Both the position numbers and the translations under genes were made by a program. From positions 47,109,705 through 47,173,704 of the forward strand of contig NC_066343.1 in NCBI RefSeq assembly GCF_022539315.1: a stretch of 64,000 nt of DNA, written 5' to 3'. This document shows, one piece after another, positions 24,855-37,086 of this stretch (its first letter is position 1; every line of letters starts with the position of its first letter). The DNA is from Serinus canaria. Lineage: Eukaryota; Chordata; Aves; Passeriformes; Fringillidae. The notes beneath the pieces were generated by a model. That model had not been told where the DNA came from, made no database searches, and saw only the letters and a list, made by a program, of their open reading frames with translations.

Positions 24855-25442
24855 TTCCAGGCAAACCTCGGCTTGTGATTAGCCACACACAGATGAACAC
24901 GGCTCTAATTCAGTGGCATCCTCCAGTGGAAACTTTTGGCCCGCTGCAGGGTTATCGCCTGAAGTTTGGTCGCAAAGACATGGATACATTAACGACCATG
25001 GAGTTCTCAGAGAAGGAAGATCACTTCACAGCCACAGACATTCACAAAGGAGCTTCTTATGTCTTCAGGCTCTCAGCTAGAAATAAAGTGGGCTTTGGGG
25101 AGGAGATGGTTAAAGAGATTTCTGTTCCTGAAGAGGTACCCAGTGGATTTCCCCAAAATCTCCACTCGGAAAGCTCTACTTCTACTTCAGTTCAATTAAC
25201 TTGGCAGATGCCGCTCTTGGCAGAAAGAAATGGCATTATCACCAAATATACCATCTTGTACAGAGATATTAATGTTGCTTACCAGCCAGTTGAACTCCCT
25301 GTTGTTCCTGCTGATACCACTATGACACTTTCTGGCTTAAAACCAGATACCACTTATGATGTAAAAGTACGTGCCCACACAAGCAAAGGGCCTGGTCCAT
25401 ATAGTCCAAGTGTCCAGTTCAGGACACTACCCGTGGATCAAG
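24855..25442 (+). CDS. PTPRD: PTPRD exon: FN type III domains 6 and 7
   Basis: This 588-nt exon is phase 1 to phase 1 and encodes two FN3 repeats. FN6 runs from V-P-G-K-P-R-L-V-I, with core Trp in L-I-Q-W-H-P-P, strand Y-R-L-K-F and closing turn [11 protein letters not shown]7 starts at about 25137 with V-P-S-G-F-P-Q-N-L, core Trp in V-Q-L-T-W, strand Y-T-I-L-Y and closing turn H-T-S-K-G-P-G-P-Y. It ends L-P-V-D-Q. The loop after R-D-I-N-V differs most from mammals. The acceptor is ctacag at 24849-24854 and the donor gtagga at 25443. Confidence 0.97.
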
Positions 25443-25873
25443 GTAGGATTTGTCTGCTTATGGCCTTGACCTTTAAAGGAGTATCGGTCTTTGGATTTCA
25501 GTGTATTTGAAGGTGTAAATAAAACTGACCAGCCCATTCATAAAAATAGGTTCATCAAACACGAAAGGTAAAGTATATAAATCTTAATATGTTTTGGATG
25601 CCTTAGAATTCAGTTGTCCCTTGCCAAGCAAGTTCTGGCTAACTTCTTCGCAACATTTTCAGGTAAGGAAAATGTGTGTATTGAGTTGCGCTAGAAAAGA
25701 GTGAGAACGAGTTTAAATGTGATATTTAAATATGAACAAAGAGGTAGGAGAATTGAATTCTTGTTGATTTTTGACCTAAATGGAAAGCTAATACACCCAA
25801 GTAGCAGTGGAAAAATGACAAGATCTAAGCTCCAAGATGTTGTTTATATACATTGTTTCTTTTTTTCCAGCAG
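25443..25873 (+). other. PTPRD: PTPRD intron, 431 bp, with tandem acceptor
   Basis: Short intron. Its 3' end reads ttttttccagcag, so two AGs lie three bases apart (25869-25870 and 25872-25873), a NAGNAG acceptor. Nothing else seen. Confidence 0.85.
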
Positions 25874-25971
25874 TGTTTGCAAAAAATTTTCATGTTAAAG
25901 CAGTAATGAAGACTTCTGTTTTGCTGTCCTGGGAAATTCCAGAAAACTACAATTCAGCTTTGCCATTCAAA
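25874..25971 (+). CDS. PTPRD: PTPRD exon: FN type III domain 8, first part
   Basis: This 98-nt exon runs phase 1 to phase 0 and encodes [10 protein letters not shown] to N-S-A-L-P-F-K. The core Trp is in V-L-L-S-W-E-I-P. I chose the downstream AG of the tandem acceptor because it reproduces the mammalian D-Q-V-F-A junction. The upstream AG would add one alanine codon without changing frame. The donor is gtaagt at 25972. Confidence 0.95.
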
Positions 25972-26753
25972 GTAAGTTGCTTTCCATTTGTACAAAAGAA
26001 AATTACAGAAACCAGACAATGTATTTACCTTATTAAGTAGCTTACTGACATAAATCACGAATATATACTGGGGATATCGTTGTTTCTAAGATTGCTAATT
26101 TTTCATTCACCACTACAGTATTTTCAGGAAAACAGTGGAGCAAAATAAAATTTTTCTTCTCTTTTTTCCAGTCCGTTCAATAAAGAATGCAGTTAAGTGC
26201 CATTTTTGGTTTTGCCTCCTCAGTGTACAACAGCACATTTTTGATTTGCAGATTTTTTACTCCACTAGCTATAGCTTTATCCAGATACAGATGCTCAGAG
26301 TAACAGTCTTGCCTGGAATTTCTTCTGCTTCATTCTTAATCACTTGCGTCATCTCAGGCCATGGCAAGTGAAGAACAGTATTTTAGGAACTAAATGGTAC
26401 AAACACCTTTCTAAAGGTGTGTGACTGAAAAAGTCAAGATACTCTCAACAAGAGTACCTTGCTATAAATTCTGGGTTCAAGAAAATCTGCTTACTTTGAA
26501 AAAGTGAAATTGGATCTCAGGACTGCTTATATTGCTTTACATTAATGTAGTACTTTTTTTTTTTTTCCCTGAAAGTGAGATGCTTACTTTCAGTAGTGAA
26601 TTCAGTACTGCTTTACACCCTAAAATACATAAATAAATTAAATTAAAATTTATTTATTATTTAAATTTATAGCTAGGTTGTTTCCTGAATCCAGTGTGAC
26701 AGGATCAGTTGTCCTCTCCTAATAAGAAAAACTACTTTTGTGTATTAACTTAG
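25972..26753 (+). other. PTPRD: PTPRD intron, 782 bp
   Basis: AT-rich intron with a poly-T run near 26552 and an AAATTA/TTTA-rich block at 26628-26672. It ends in aacttag at 26747-26753. Confidence 0.85.
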
Positions 26754-27007
26754 ATCCTTTATGATGACGGGAAAATGGAGGTTGATGGACGTGCTACTCA
26801 AAAGCTGATCACAAACTTGAAGCCAGAGACATCATATTCATTTGTCCTGACAAACAGAGGGAATAGTGCTGGGGGTCTTCAGCACAGAGTAACTGCAAAG
26901 ACTGCACCAGACGTGCTCCGCACAAAGCCAGTCTTCATCGGAAAGACCAACTTAGATGGCATGATAACTGTGGAACTTCCAGAAGTACCCTCAAATGAGA
27001 ATATAAA
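26754..27007 (+). CDS. PTPRD: PTPRD exon: FN8 end and membrane-proximal region
   Basis: This 254-nt exon starts in phase 0 and ends in phase 2. It runs [13 protein letters not shown] through P-S-N-E-N-I-K (last codon AA|A). It contains the [13 protein letters not shown]3 closing elements, the glycine-rich N-S-A-G-G-L-Q turn, and the start of the membrane-proximal domain ([13 protein letters not shown]). Against the human sequence I remember (K-M-V-E-E-V-D), this copy is two codons shorter near its start. The donor is gtgagt at 27008. Confidence 0.96.
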
Positions 27008-30000
27008 GTGAGTGAATGAATGATATACCACTGTTTTTAGCTCCAGAGAGATGATCATTCTAACTCTTGATGGTCAACCATAGCTTTATTCTTCATAACA
27101 GTACAGAGACTACAGTACTTTGCAGTAGCATTTGACCTAATATTGGTTTAATATTTGATGTAGTAATCTGGGAGGGGCTGTTGACTCTCTCAAGGGACAG
27201 GAAGGATACAGATAGATTGGAACACTGGGCAGTCATGAGTGACATGAAAATTAAGAGCAAATGTCAAATTCTGTTGTAAGGGTCCTTGAGTGCATTCAAC
27301 GGGGGGCAACAAAGCTGATGGAATGACTGAAAGGAATGTCCTGTAAGGAACTGCTAAGGGTTTTGAGCTTGTCTAGTTTGGAGAAAAGAAGGCTAAGGGC
27401 TGACCTCCTTGCCCTCTGCAGCCTCCTGAGGAGGGGAAGTGAAGAGGGAGCTGCTGATCTCTTTTTACTGAGATCCATTTATAGAACATGAGGCAGTGCC
27501 TCAGAGCTGCATCAGGGGAGCTGCATCAGATGCATTAGGAAGCATTTGTTTTCTATGAGTGTTTGCAAACTGGGAGAGGCTTCCTAGTCAGGTGGTTAAT
27601 GTCCCAAGCATGTCAGTGTTTAAGAGGTATTTGGATGATGCCCTTAATTTTTTTTAACTTTTGGTCAGCCCTGAAAGGGTGAGGTAATGGGAAAAGATGA
27701 TCTCTGTATCAAATAGAACTCTGAAGTTTGTCACATAGCCACATATGTAAGATTTGCATAAAGATGATTGTCCTTCACTTTGCAGATTTTTCTCACAGTA
27801 CTTTCGTGTTTCATCATGGACTGCAAAATGAGGGATACAGAAAACCAGTTATATTTTGAACAATATATCATCTCAAAAAGAATGGATACCCATCAATGCA
27901 TAACTACCCTGCTGTAGCTCCTTGACGTACTCAGACTCAGTCATTCAAGAATTACATTGAGTTTTAAAGAATTGGTACTCCCCTAAATTAATTCAGATTA
28001 ATTATTTCTGATATTTTTTATCAGAATAAAAATTCCTTGTCCTCTCCACTGGTCTCAGAAAGGAAACAAGAGATTTTGCTAAAAAAGTTGGAAGTTTTCC
28101 AGAGGTTACATAGATTTTGGAAGGGAACAGGTGGTGCAGAAATTTAAACAGAAACAGGACTTAAGATCTGAGAACACATGGTCAGCAGGGATTAGAAAGG
28201 TTAGACAATAAAGATTTGCCAGGAAAACATGAAGCATGATACAATCAATAAGTGTTATTGCTCTGCTTATAGTGATTCTTGTTGATTTGTAAGGTTCCCA
28301 TAAGTAATGTAAAGGAAATGGGGAGGAAAATGAGCCAGTCACTAAATGATGGGAATTCAACTTGTCCTCTCCCTGGTGGATTTTTACAGCTTTCTAGAAA
28401 GCTGCCCCCTTTTTCATTACTGACTGAAGATTTTGAGGCAGGTAAGGTCAAGAAATAAATGACTTTGAAGCATTAAAAGGATGAAAAACTGAAAAATGTA
28501 GTCATTATCATTAGATTGAGTAAGATGCGGTCAGTTACAAATGCAGCTAAGGAAGACTGAAGATGGAATGAGTCAAAAAAGATTTATGAGGCAGAGCATT
28601 CACAGAGAGAAAAATGTGCAGGATAGCTGATCAAACAGCAGCAGAAGATAACACTGGAATAAAGGACAATTTGCTTCTTTTTATATAGTTTAAAAAAGTT
28701 AAAGAGGCTAAGTGACATCAGAAAAGGTACATTAAATTAGAGGGTCCAGCTGCCCATTTTGCATGTGATATATCTCCTATTCGTGCATCTATTTTCTAAG
28801 ATTTGATAAAGTAAAACACAACACTTAACTTGACCCTTGGAGCAGGCATACCAAAGCTAGTACATACTGAACAGAAAGCCTGAGCTGATGCTTGCACCAA
28901 TAAAATAAATAAGTCTAGTCTTTATATGGGAAGAGCAATTTCATGCATTAGTCATGTTGACATTTTTAGGCATGCTCCTCCTCTGTTGGCACATTATATG
29001 CTGGGGATTGTCCCTAGCTTACAATGAAGTACTGAGAATTCTTCAATATCACTAATTACACAGAAACTGAAACAGGTAATACTTTGCTCTAATGAAGAAT
29101 AGGTAATGAGCTTGAGGGTAATATTATAAAATCCTATGTAGTATTTGTAATTAAAGAAGGTAGTGTTTATCAATGTTTGATGGTGATACAGGATAGAAAT
29201 TGGTGCGGAGCTCACCTTGTGATTGGTAAAATAATCTCTTTTGCTCATCTCAAGGGAGTGAGTTCTTAATTTTTCTTTCTTTTAGTATTTTGGGATATTT
29301 CCAAAACAATTTTTATGTGTTGAAGGCATTTCATGTTTCTCCAAATCTCTTGCATCTTTTAAAAGTCTTAAGTAAAAACAGAGTTTTGTGGAAGACTTTG
29401 ACCTCTCAAATACTCAGTAGATAAAACAATACCCAAATAAACCCTTTATTTCTCACCCTCCTCCCCGCTCTCCCCCAGAAGAAACTTAAACCTAAAAACA
29501 AACAAATAACAAAGTAAACTATGAAACATGTTTTCCAGGAGATGCTGCACAGCTAACTAAAAATCACCGAACTTTGTTGTACTTCACAATTTGCAGCACT
29601 GCATATTAGTGTGAAAATTTTAATTTTTCTGCTTACTATTTATCCGCTTATTCTTTCAGTTTAAAATACTCTGTGTGTGCTGAAAGTCCTAGTAGATTTT
29701 GAAAGTTGTGAGAGAGAGATATTCATGAGGGAAGTAAAAAAGAGTGTGAAAGTTACTATTACGTGCTGGATGTTCCTTGAAAAGAAAAATGCATGAACAC
29801 TCTGTTAGCTTGGAAAATGAAAAGAAGAAGAAAAAGAAAAGGATAAGTATGTGTCTTTGATGTTTGAAAGACATAGAGGGGCGAGTTCTCATTTCTTTTT
29901 GTCTTGATTCTTAGACGTCTCTTAAAGAAAGGTTATGTCAGTCAGTGTTTATTAGGATTTGCTATTCAAAGTATTTTTAATAGAACAATGCAGGTTTAAA

Positions 30001-31496
30001 ACCTGGGGTCAACCAACCTTACAGTTTTTAATCTTTTTAAAAGATGATTTATAATATTGTCACTATAAGAATGCATGCCACAGATGTTTTTTAAAATACT
30101 GGAATACAGCAAGTGGACACTAGTTAAAAGTCTGTGGACAACACTGCTTTCCAGTGCTCCTGTTGGAGCTTAGCATTTCCACAGAAAATTTCCTCAAATT
30201 TCTTAACACATATATTCATGAATACATGTTCTCTCTACAGAAGCTGAAAATTGAAAGCTTTGTTACATTTCTTTAATGGGAAAAAGCTTAAATAAGATTA
30301 TTAAAATGGATCAATGGCTTGCAATGGTACAGTAAAAATGATAGTTTAGAGTTGGCTTAGACTGAGATGGTTTTGAGCCAGTATTAAGGCAGCTCCTTTT
30401 CTGTAGACTCTTTGTTAATTACTTAGGATTTTCAGCTGCATTTCATGAGCAAAATTAATAGTTTTGCAGAAGGCTGAATGGGTTGCAGACTAGAAGAGGA
30501 GATGGCCCATGAGACACTAAAATTATCTTCCGTAATGAGAACCAGAAACACCTTAATGAGCTTTTGTTACCAGAAACAAAGAAAATGTTTCTTTCCCTCT
30601 CCTCTGATATGGAGAGTGCTTGACTTTTTGACAAGTGTGTTTATCAAGCAGACATATATTGCACTACCCTGCATGTCCTGCTGTTGTGATTCCACTGCTT
30701 CTTCCCTCACATTAATGTGAAGTTATGGATCTAACTGACACATATCCAAGTAAGCAATAAAAGTAGCAGATCTCCATCACACTAGAAAATATAATTTACT
30801 AGTCTCCATGGGTGGGGAGGAAGAAAATATTATTATGAAGATAGTTCTGAAGAAAACTGATATATATAATTGGCAAATCCTAGATATAAAGAGAGTATGT
30901 ATCAAGCTCTCTTACTGATGACTCTGAACAGGATACTTATGTAGGTAGAGCTAATGGCATTTTATTGTCAAAAGGACAGAGTATGGGTGCAGTGTATGTC
31001 CTGTTTGCTTTCTTTTCTCTTTATTATGATATTAGTATTAAAAAATACATTTTTTAAACCTACTATTCTGATTACAGATTAAAATGGGGGAAGATAGGTT
31101 GGTAATTGAGATTTAAATATATGGTAATATATTTCAGTTTAGGGCTTTGGGGTTTTTTCAGTGTGATGGTGGCAGGGCACACATAACCTATGGTTCTTGT
31201 ATTTCATGTTGGCATTTTAGTACATTGTAATTAAAGTTTTTTATAAATATTTATATGTTTGCGCAAAAAGGCAGGTAATTGGTGCCATTTGTTTGTCAAA
31301 TGCTTTACAATTGATGCTATTTCAAGAGTATGAATGTTTACAGCTATGTTTGGAAGGCTGCAGTGACATATTAATGTGCAGAAGTTTATTCTCAACATAC
31401 CACTTTTCTCCTAAGTTCCTCTAAACGGACCTGCTCCATCAATTTATCTGTTCCTTTTCATTTAAATTCTCTTCTGTCCAACTTTGTCATTTACAG
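27008..31496 (+). other. PTPRD: PTPRD intron, 4.5 kb
   Basis: Contains one CR1 fragment (27275-27720). The rest is AT-rich with no recognised element. It ends in atttacag at 31489-31496. Confidence 0.8.
27275..27720 (+). mobile_element. CR1 LINE fragment
   Basis: Reads in CR1 sense orientation: 'aacggggggcaacaaagctg', then 'agtttggagaaaagaaggct' and 'gacctccttgccctctgcag', then the 'aggaagcatttgttttctat' and 'aactgggagaggcttcctag' equivalents of the CR1 3' region. It is diverged and interrupted by a poly-T near 27648. The tail near 27700 is degraded and lacks clear ATTCTATG repeats. Confidence 0.85.
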
Positions 31497-31587
31497 AGGC
31501 TATTACATAGTTATTGTGCCTTTGAAGAGGTCTCGTGGAAAGTTTATCAAACCATGGGAGAGTCCAGATGAAATGGAATTAGATGAG
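31497..31587 (+). CDS. PTPRD: PTPRD exon: membrane-proximal ectodomain
   Basis: This 91-nt exon starts in phase 2 (completing K) and ends in phase 0. It encodes [16 protein letters not shown] through M-E-L-D-E. In human the equivalent reads Y-Y-I-I-I-V-P-L-K-K, so there are two conservative changes. It joins directly to the furin-site exon. The acceptor is ttacag at 31491-31496 and the donor gtactg at 31588. Confidence 0.96.
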
Positions 31588-33639
31588 GTACTGTATATGG
31601 TTTGGGTTTTTTCCTTCTCCTTTATTAAAGAAGCAATCTTTCTGCTTTGAGTTAATTAATTCACCAATTTTTAAAGTTTTGTCAGGATACTTTATATTTA
31701 TATTTGTATTAGCCTGTAGAGACTAAAAAAAAAAATTCAGATTACTTAAATGAGAAGACAGTAAAGACATTAAGTTGAAATAAAGAGCACAAAGTGTCTT
31801 ATATTTGTTGACACTAATATTTTATTCTTTTTCTATTGTGAAGAGTGATGCAAAAGGGCAGGAGGTGAAATGACTTGTCAGCAAAAGCCTAATCACCAAC
31901 AATATGAACAGTAATAAAGGTCTGGTTCATTAGAGGGGTGTTTACTAAGTCTGTAACAAATGCTAAATTGCAATTTGCACCGCAGTTTAACATTTGACCT
32001 TCTGGTGGTGTTTTTACCCCATTGTCATATACTGTAATACTTCTAGTGAGACATAGCCTCCATTCCACCAACAGTTTGTGATCAGAAATAAATGCTTGAA
32101 CAAGGAAGGAAAGAGCAACATTGTGTCATCATCCGAAACTATAAATGACCTTAATCCAAGCGGAGAAATTACTTTCATTTTAGAAATAAGCCCAGCAATG
32201 CTAGAAATCAATTCAGTATATTATTGATATAATTCCAGGAAATACAATATTCACCCCCATTTTCTGTTTTACTGAAGGATAGTATAGCTCATACAAACTT
32301 GTCCTTCTTATTTCAATCTGGAAGTCTGTAGTAATACTAATTTTTGTGATTTTTAAAACTCTTTCAAGGGCCCCTTGTAAAAAACTGGTGGTGGTGTTAT
32401 TATTGCTGTTCTTATTCTATCTGGCCAAGATTTTAGATAACATTCAAATGCTGTGGTACTTTGTACATGTAATATGTCTGCAATTCAAAGACCAGAATCA
32501 GGTTTTTTTACTCCTGATATAGTGTTCTTTTGACTGTATCCATTTATTTATGGATTCAAGAGATTCCCGTTACAGAGATAACCTCACCATATGCTTCCCC
32601 GTAACACAGTTACTGGTAAGCGTCCATCACCTATGAGCAAGCATAAAGGTTCTTTTCTCTCCTGCCATTGACAAAATGGATATGCATTTCAAATTTTGCC
32701 CCAAAATATAGGGAAAATAAAGGCCTCCACCAAACTAACAGTGTTGTAGAAAGTGTTCAAAATATAAACGGAATTATTTCAGCCCTTGTCACAACAACAG
32801 GTAAATCCTTAATCGGAATATTAAAAAGAGCTGTTCAGAGGAAAGCATGATGACTAACTGATTCAGCTCTCTGTTTCTTCTTAACCAGTTTCATTTATGT
32901 GATCATCTCTCTTCATTCAATTGCAGCAATGGCTCACTTTGATCTATTAACTTCTTCCCTTTAAAAGAACTTTGATTGTAAATGCCATCAGCTCATGATC
33001 ATAGTCATAGGTGACATCAAATACAGTTAAACAGTAAAACTCTGACAGCCACATCCATACAGTAATGGAAACTGATTGAGTATTACTACCCACTTTTAAC
33101 ATCCAAAGGCTGTAGTCACATTCAGCAGCATCAATAGATTAAAGGATAGGTGCCAGATGACATTGAACTTTCTGGCAATTAAGTTCTATGGTTCCTGCTG
33201 ATTCTCATAACAAAGGGTCATTTTAATCATCCTGCAAGTTGTGTAGCCTTAGTCAGTATAACAGATTGATAAAGTACATTTATTAATTCAGAAATATTTG
33301 TGTCAGGATGGGTTGTTTCCCACTTCCATTGATATAATTGAGACTACATTGTAGAATTAATGATGGAAGAAATAAGATATGCATTGACTGGAAAATGAAG
33401 TTATTTCTGATAAAGAACTAAACCCCTTAATATATCTTTTACAATTGCCACCAATACATATAGCAAGAACTGAGCAGGGGAAAACATTAAAAGCAGGCAG
33501 AAACTGCATATCATGCAAACTCATTCAGGTTCTATTACTTAAAAGACTGGTTTGCTTCCAGCTTTGGAAAGTATGCATTTTATCAAGTGTGCTAGTCCTG
33601 ACAGGTTTATGAACACAGTGCCACAATAAATACATTTGG

Positions 33640-33835
33640 AAAAAAAAAACAACAACGGCAACAACACCAACACCCACTCCCCCCCCCCCAAAACAACAAC
33701 AACAACAAGCCAACAACAACAAGAAAAAACACCCTCAGAAAACCCAACCAAACAAAAAACCAACAAAAAACAAATGAAAAAAAAACCCCAACAAACCAAA
33801 AAGTAAAAAACCACACCACCACCCCTGCCAAAAAA
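33640..33835. repeat. A/C-only low-complexity tract with CAA repeats
   Basis: About 195 bases almost devoid of G and T on the + strand: an A run, CAA units, a run of ten C (near 33681), more CAA units, then A-rich/C-rich mixtures. The predicted Gly/Val/Phe-rich frames on the - strand are artefacts of this composition. Confidence 0.9.
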
Positions 33836-35889
33836 ACACTAATCTCTGAGCAAATAGTTCCTGATGATCAAGTGAGGGTACTTGTACATATTTATATTTT
33901 AGGTATGGTCTTGGATATGTGTCTGGTATCAGAATTGGTTGGGTAATAGATATTTCAAAGAACTATGTTCCAAATACTTTGCTTAGATTGTCAGAAGGAA
34001 CATGTTTGCTAATAACATAGCTCTTGGGTATACCTCCATTACATAATTGAGCAGTCCTAAAAGACTCTTCAGCCTTATTGTAGTTACCTAATCTTCCTGC
34101 TCCTTGAACCTCAGCTCTGAAAGAAACTAAGATAGTTTTAAATGAACAGATAATGAACTAGATGTTTGGTGTTTGAAAAAAAAAATATTGGAGATACAGT
34201 CCTTTTTTCCTTACTCAAAATTTCTTTCTTCTTAATATCATGAGGTTTAGTGACTTTAAACAGACAAATTTTGCAAATAAATGAAAAAGAAAAAATATTA
34301 TGATTTGCAGTAAGTATTACCTAGTAAGATTACTTTTGATCTGTAAGCAGTAAAACTAAATAAAAGTTGCTGTGTTAAGTCTTAGATGAATTCAGTAATT
34401 TTATTGAAATCTGTGTATAGAGTACAATAGGAGATAGATGAACAAGTAATGATATTTGGCAACAACCCCGTTTCAATATGAAACATTAATGAGGCTGGAG
34501 GTTCACCTGAGGTCTAATCAGTCATGTCTAATCAGTGTTACAGACTAAGTTTATCCACACACAAACACACCTAAGTTAACTGGCCTTAGGTGGTGTATAA
34601 CCACCTTTGAAAAGTTTAACTAATTTTGTTTGACTCAGGCTACCTATCTTTTAGCATTCATAGCCAAAACTCAGTTTCTGAATGCTCTGCTTCAGCATTC
34701 CATTTTCTTCCAATATATGCGTTTTCTGTTACTATTTCAAACGCGAGAAATTATCAAGATCAAACTCTTTTCTTTGCCTCTCAATCTTAATCTAATTTGA
34801 TTGTTGTACTCCTACCGTACTTTGACATTTTATCATGAGTTATTTATAATCTAAATTGTAAATGCACTGTAATCTGGAAACATAAGATAAAGAGTCAATG
34901 ATAAAGAATTCAATTGAGGCAGGCACACAGCTTGAATTCCAGTGGAAGTGGCACATGGAAGTATCAGATACCATCGGGGATAGCAAAAGCCATATGCCTC
35001 TACTAGAGCTGTTGTGTTTGTGGCTCCTGACTTTAAGCTAGCATGCCCAGTTACTACCCCAATACTTAGCTTCATGTTTTGGCAGACCTCAGATAGCCAG
35101 TGCTTAGCCCTCTGCATAGCCATTGTTATAAAATGTGGCATCATACAGAGACAAGCTTTCCATGGTGCTTCCCTCAGCAGATCAGATCCTATGAGGGCTG
35201 ATCTAACCTGGAACAAACTTCGATTATTCTCTGCCTCATGCTCTGCATTTAGTAACTCTTCCCAGGGCACAGGAAGCTACCAACAGATGTGAGAGTCACC
35301 TTCAATAAAGTGACTAAATAGAAATCTCTTCAATATTACGGTTCTCTGCTGCCCTCATTTTTATACGACGCAAATAGACTCTAGCTGCTCATTAAACTGT
35401 TTAGGAAGAGTGAAAGAGAAATATGGACTGCTGATTGGAATAGTGTCCTTGAGTAATGAATAATGATTTCTAGTCTCAAATTATGGCTAGTTCTTTTTTT
35501 GCTCAGGGGATCCATTGCACTGTACCAGCTTTTGTGTCATGGCATTGAAATTGATGGAGGTAACTGGATGTAAAATCTCTGCAACAGGACACAGACACAG
35601 CCTTAGAGCTGGAATGCAGTTTAGTGCATAGATGTTTCAAGACATAACATCCAAACGCCCTCAGTGTTAAGGAAGCCTGGATTCAAGTGGCACAACTTGC
35701 TTTCATACGTATCTGTGACCTTAAATTTAGTCAGTGAGAAGGGGTATCAAGTTATTCAGTATTAAAAGCTCCTTTATGAGTAGCAGAATGAATATTAGGT
35801 TGCTTTACCTGAATTGCAATTGTTAATTGTGTGCAAAATACAAGATCCCGTGAGGGGAAGACAAAAAGATGTGCTCACTAAGCTGTGGC

Positions 35890-36328
35890 CTAAATAAAGA
35901 GTACATTGAAGAAGGGCCTTGAGGGAAAGCCATATGTGGAGTGGCTGAGATCACTTGGTTTATTCAGTCTGGAGGAGACTGAAGAGAGTCTTCATTGCAG
36001 TTACAACTTCCTTGTGAGGGGAGGTGGAGGGGCAGGCACTGATCTCTTTACTCGGTGGTGACAGGGACAGGATCTGAGGGAATGCTCTGAAGTTGTATTA
36101 GAGGAGGTTTAGGATGGACATTAGGGAAAGAATCTTCACCCAGAGGGTGGTTGGGCACTGGAACAGCTCCCCAGGGAAGTGGTCACAGCACCAGCATGAC
36201 AGAATTCAGTGCTCTCAGGCACATGGAATGACTCTTGGGACTGTCCTGTGCAGAGCCAGGACTTGGACTCAGTGATCCTTGAGGGTCTCTTCCAACTCAG
36301 CATATTCTTCAATTTCATGATTCTGTGG
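35890..36328 (+). mobile_element. CR1 LINE 3' fragment
   Basis: Sense-strand CR1 3' region: 'tattcagtctggaggagact', 'gaggtttaggatggacatta', 'gggcactggaacagctcccc', then 'gagggtctcttccaactcag' and a tail with atgattctgtgg. It is complete to its 3' end, 5' truncated and diverged. Confidence 0.92.
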
Positions 36329-36849
36329 AGAGCTTCCCTGACTGAACATGTACATTGAAATTAATATATATAGTTAAGATCAGATTTTAGTATCTTTTTT
36401 TTTATCTCCTTATCACTCCAGAGATTTGTCTCCTCCTCCTAGAAATTAATTTTGTGCTTATCTAGTGAATTAGAAGTGTTAGTCTGCTGAAAAGACTAAA
36501 CAATTACTTAGAAGTATTTGTGATTTAACTATAAGACTACAGGACCTTTTATAAGTTTCATAAGCAAAAAACAAAGGGAACCACAACGAGACCTTAGAAG
36601 TCATAATTTATCACAGGAGAAGTTCATTTGTAATCAAATCAGACTAATTATTGTGGAATGCCAGTATATGTAAAGCAAAAAAAGGTATTGAAGAAGCATT
36701 TGTCTGATTTAATAAGTAATTCATCAATAGATTATACTAGCTAAGATTACGTTCCTTTATTACTAAGTGTATGTTTTCCAAGTTTGAGCCTAATCTTGTC
36801 ACATATGTACTGATGTATATTTTAGCTTTCTTTATCAAAAGAACTGATT

Positions 36850-37003
36850 CAGTTACCCTTCCTGGAGGTATTTAAAAAGCTGTGGTTTTGGTGATTAGGG
36901 ACATGGCTTAAGGGTGGACATGGAAGTGTTAGATTAATGGCTGGAGTCAGTCTTAGAGGTCCTTTCCAATGTAATTTATTTTATGATTCTATTCTATGAC
37001 TCA
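36850..37003 (+). mobile_element. Short CR1 LINE 3' end
   Basis: Sense orientation: 'cttcctggaggtatttaaaa', 'gggacatggcttaagggtgg', 'cttagaggtcctttccaatg' and a tail 'atgattctattctatgactc'. This is the last ~150 bases of a CR1 copy, directly upstream of the GATA array. Confidence 0.92.
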
Positions 37004-37009
37004 ATATAG

Positions 37010-37014
37010 AGATG

Positions 37015-37086
<72 letters not shown>
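37010..37086. repeat. GATA tetranucleotide array
   Basis: Near-perfect tandem gata/tagata units, about 18 copies, immediately 3' of a CR1 tail. Microsatellites often grow from LINE 3' tails. A second GATA array lies at 44400-44577. Confidence 0.95.

Noticed and set aside
33525..33831. Three overlapping Gly/Val/Phe-rich frames on the - strand
   Set aside because: They come from the A/C-only tract; composition explains them entirely.
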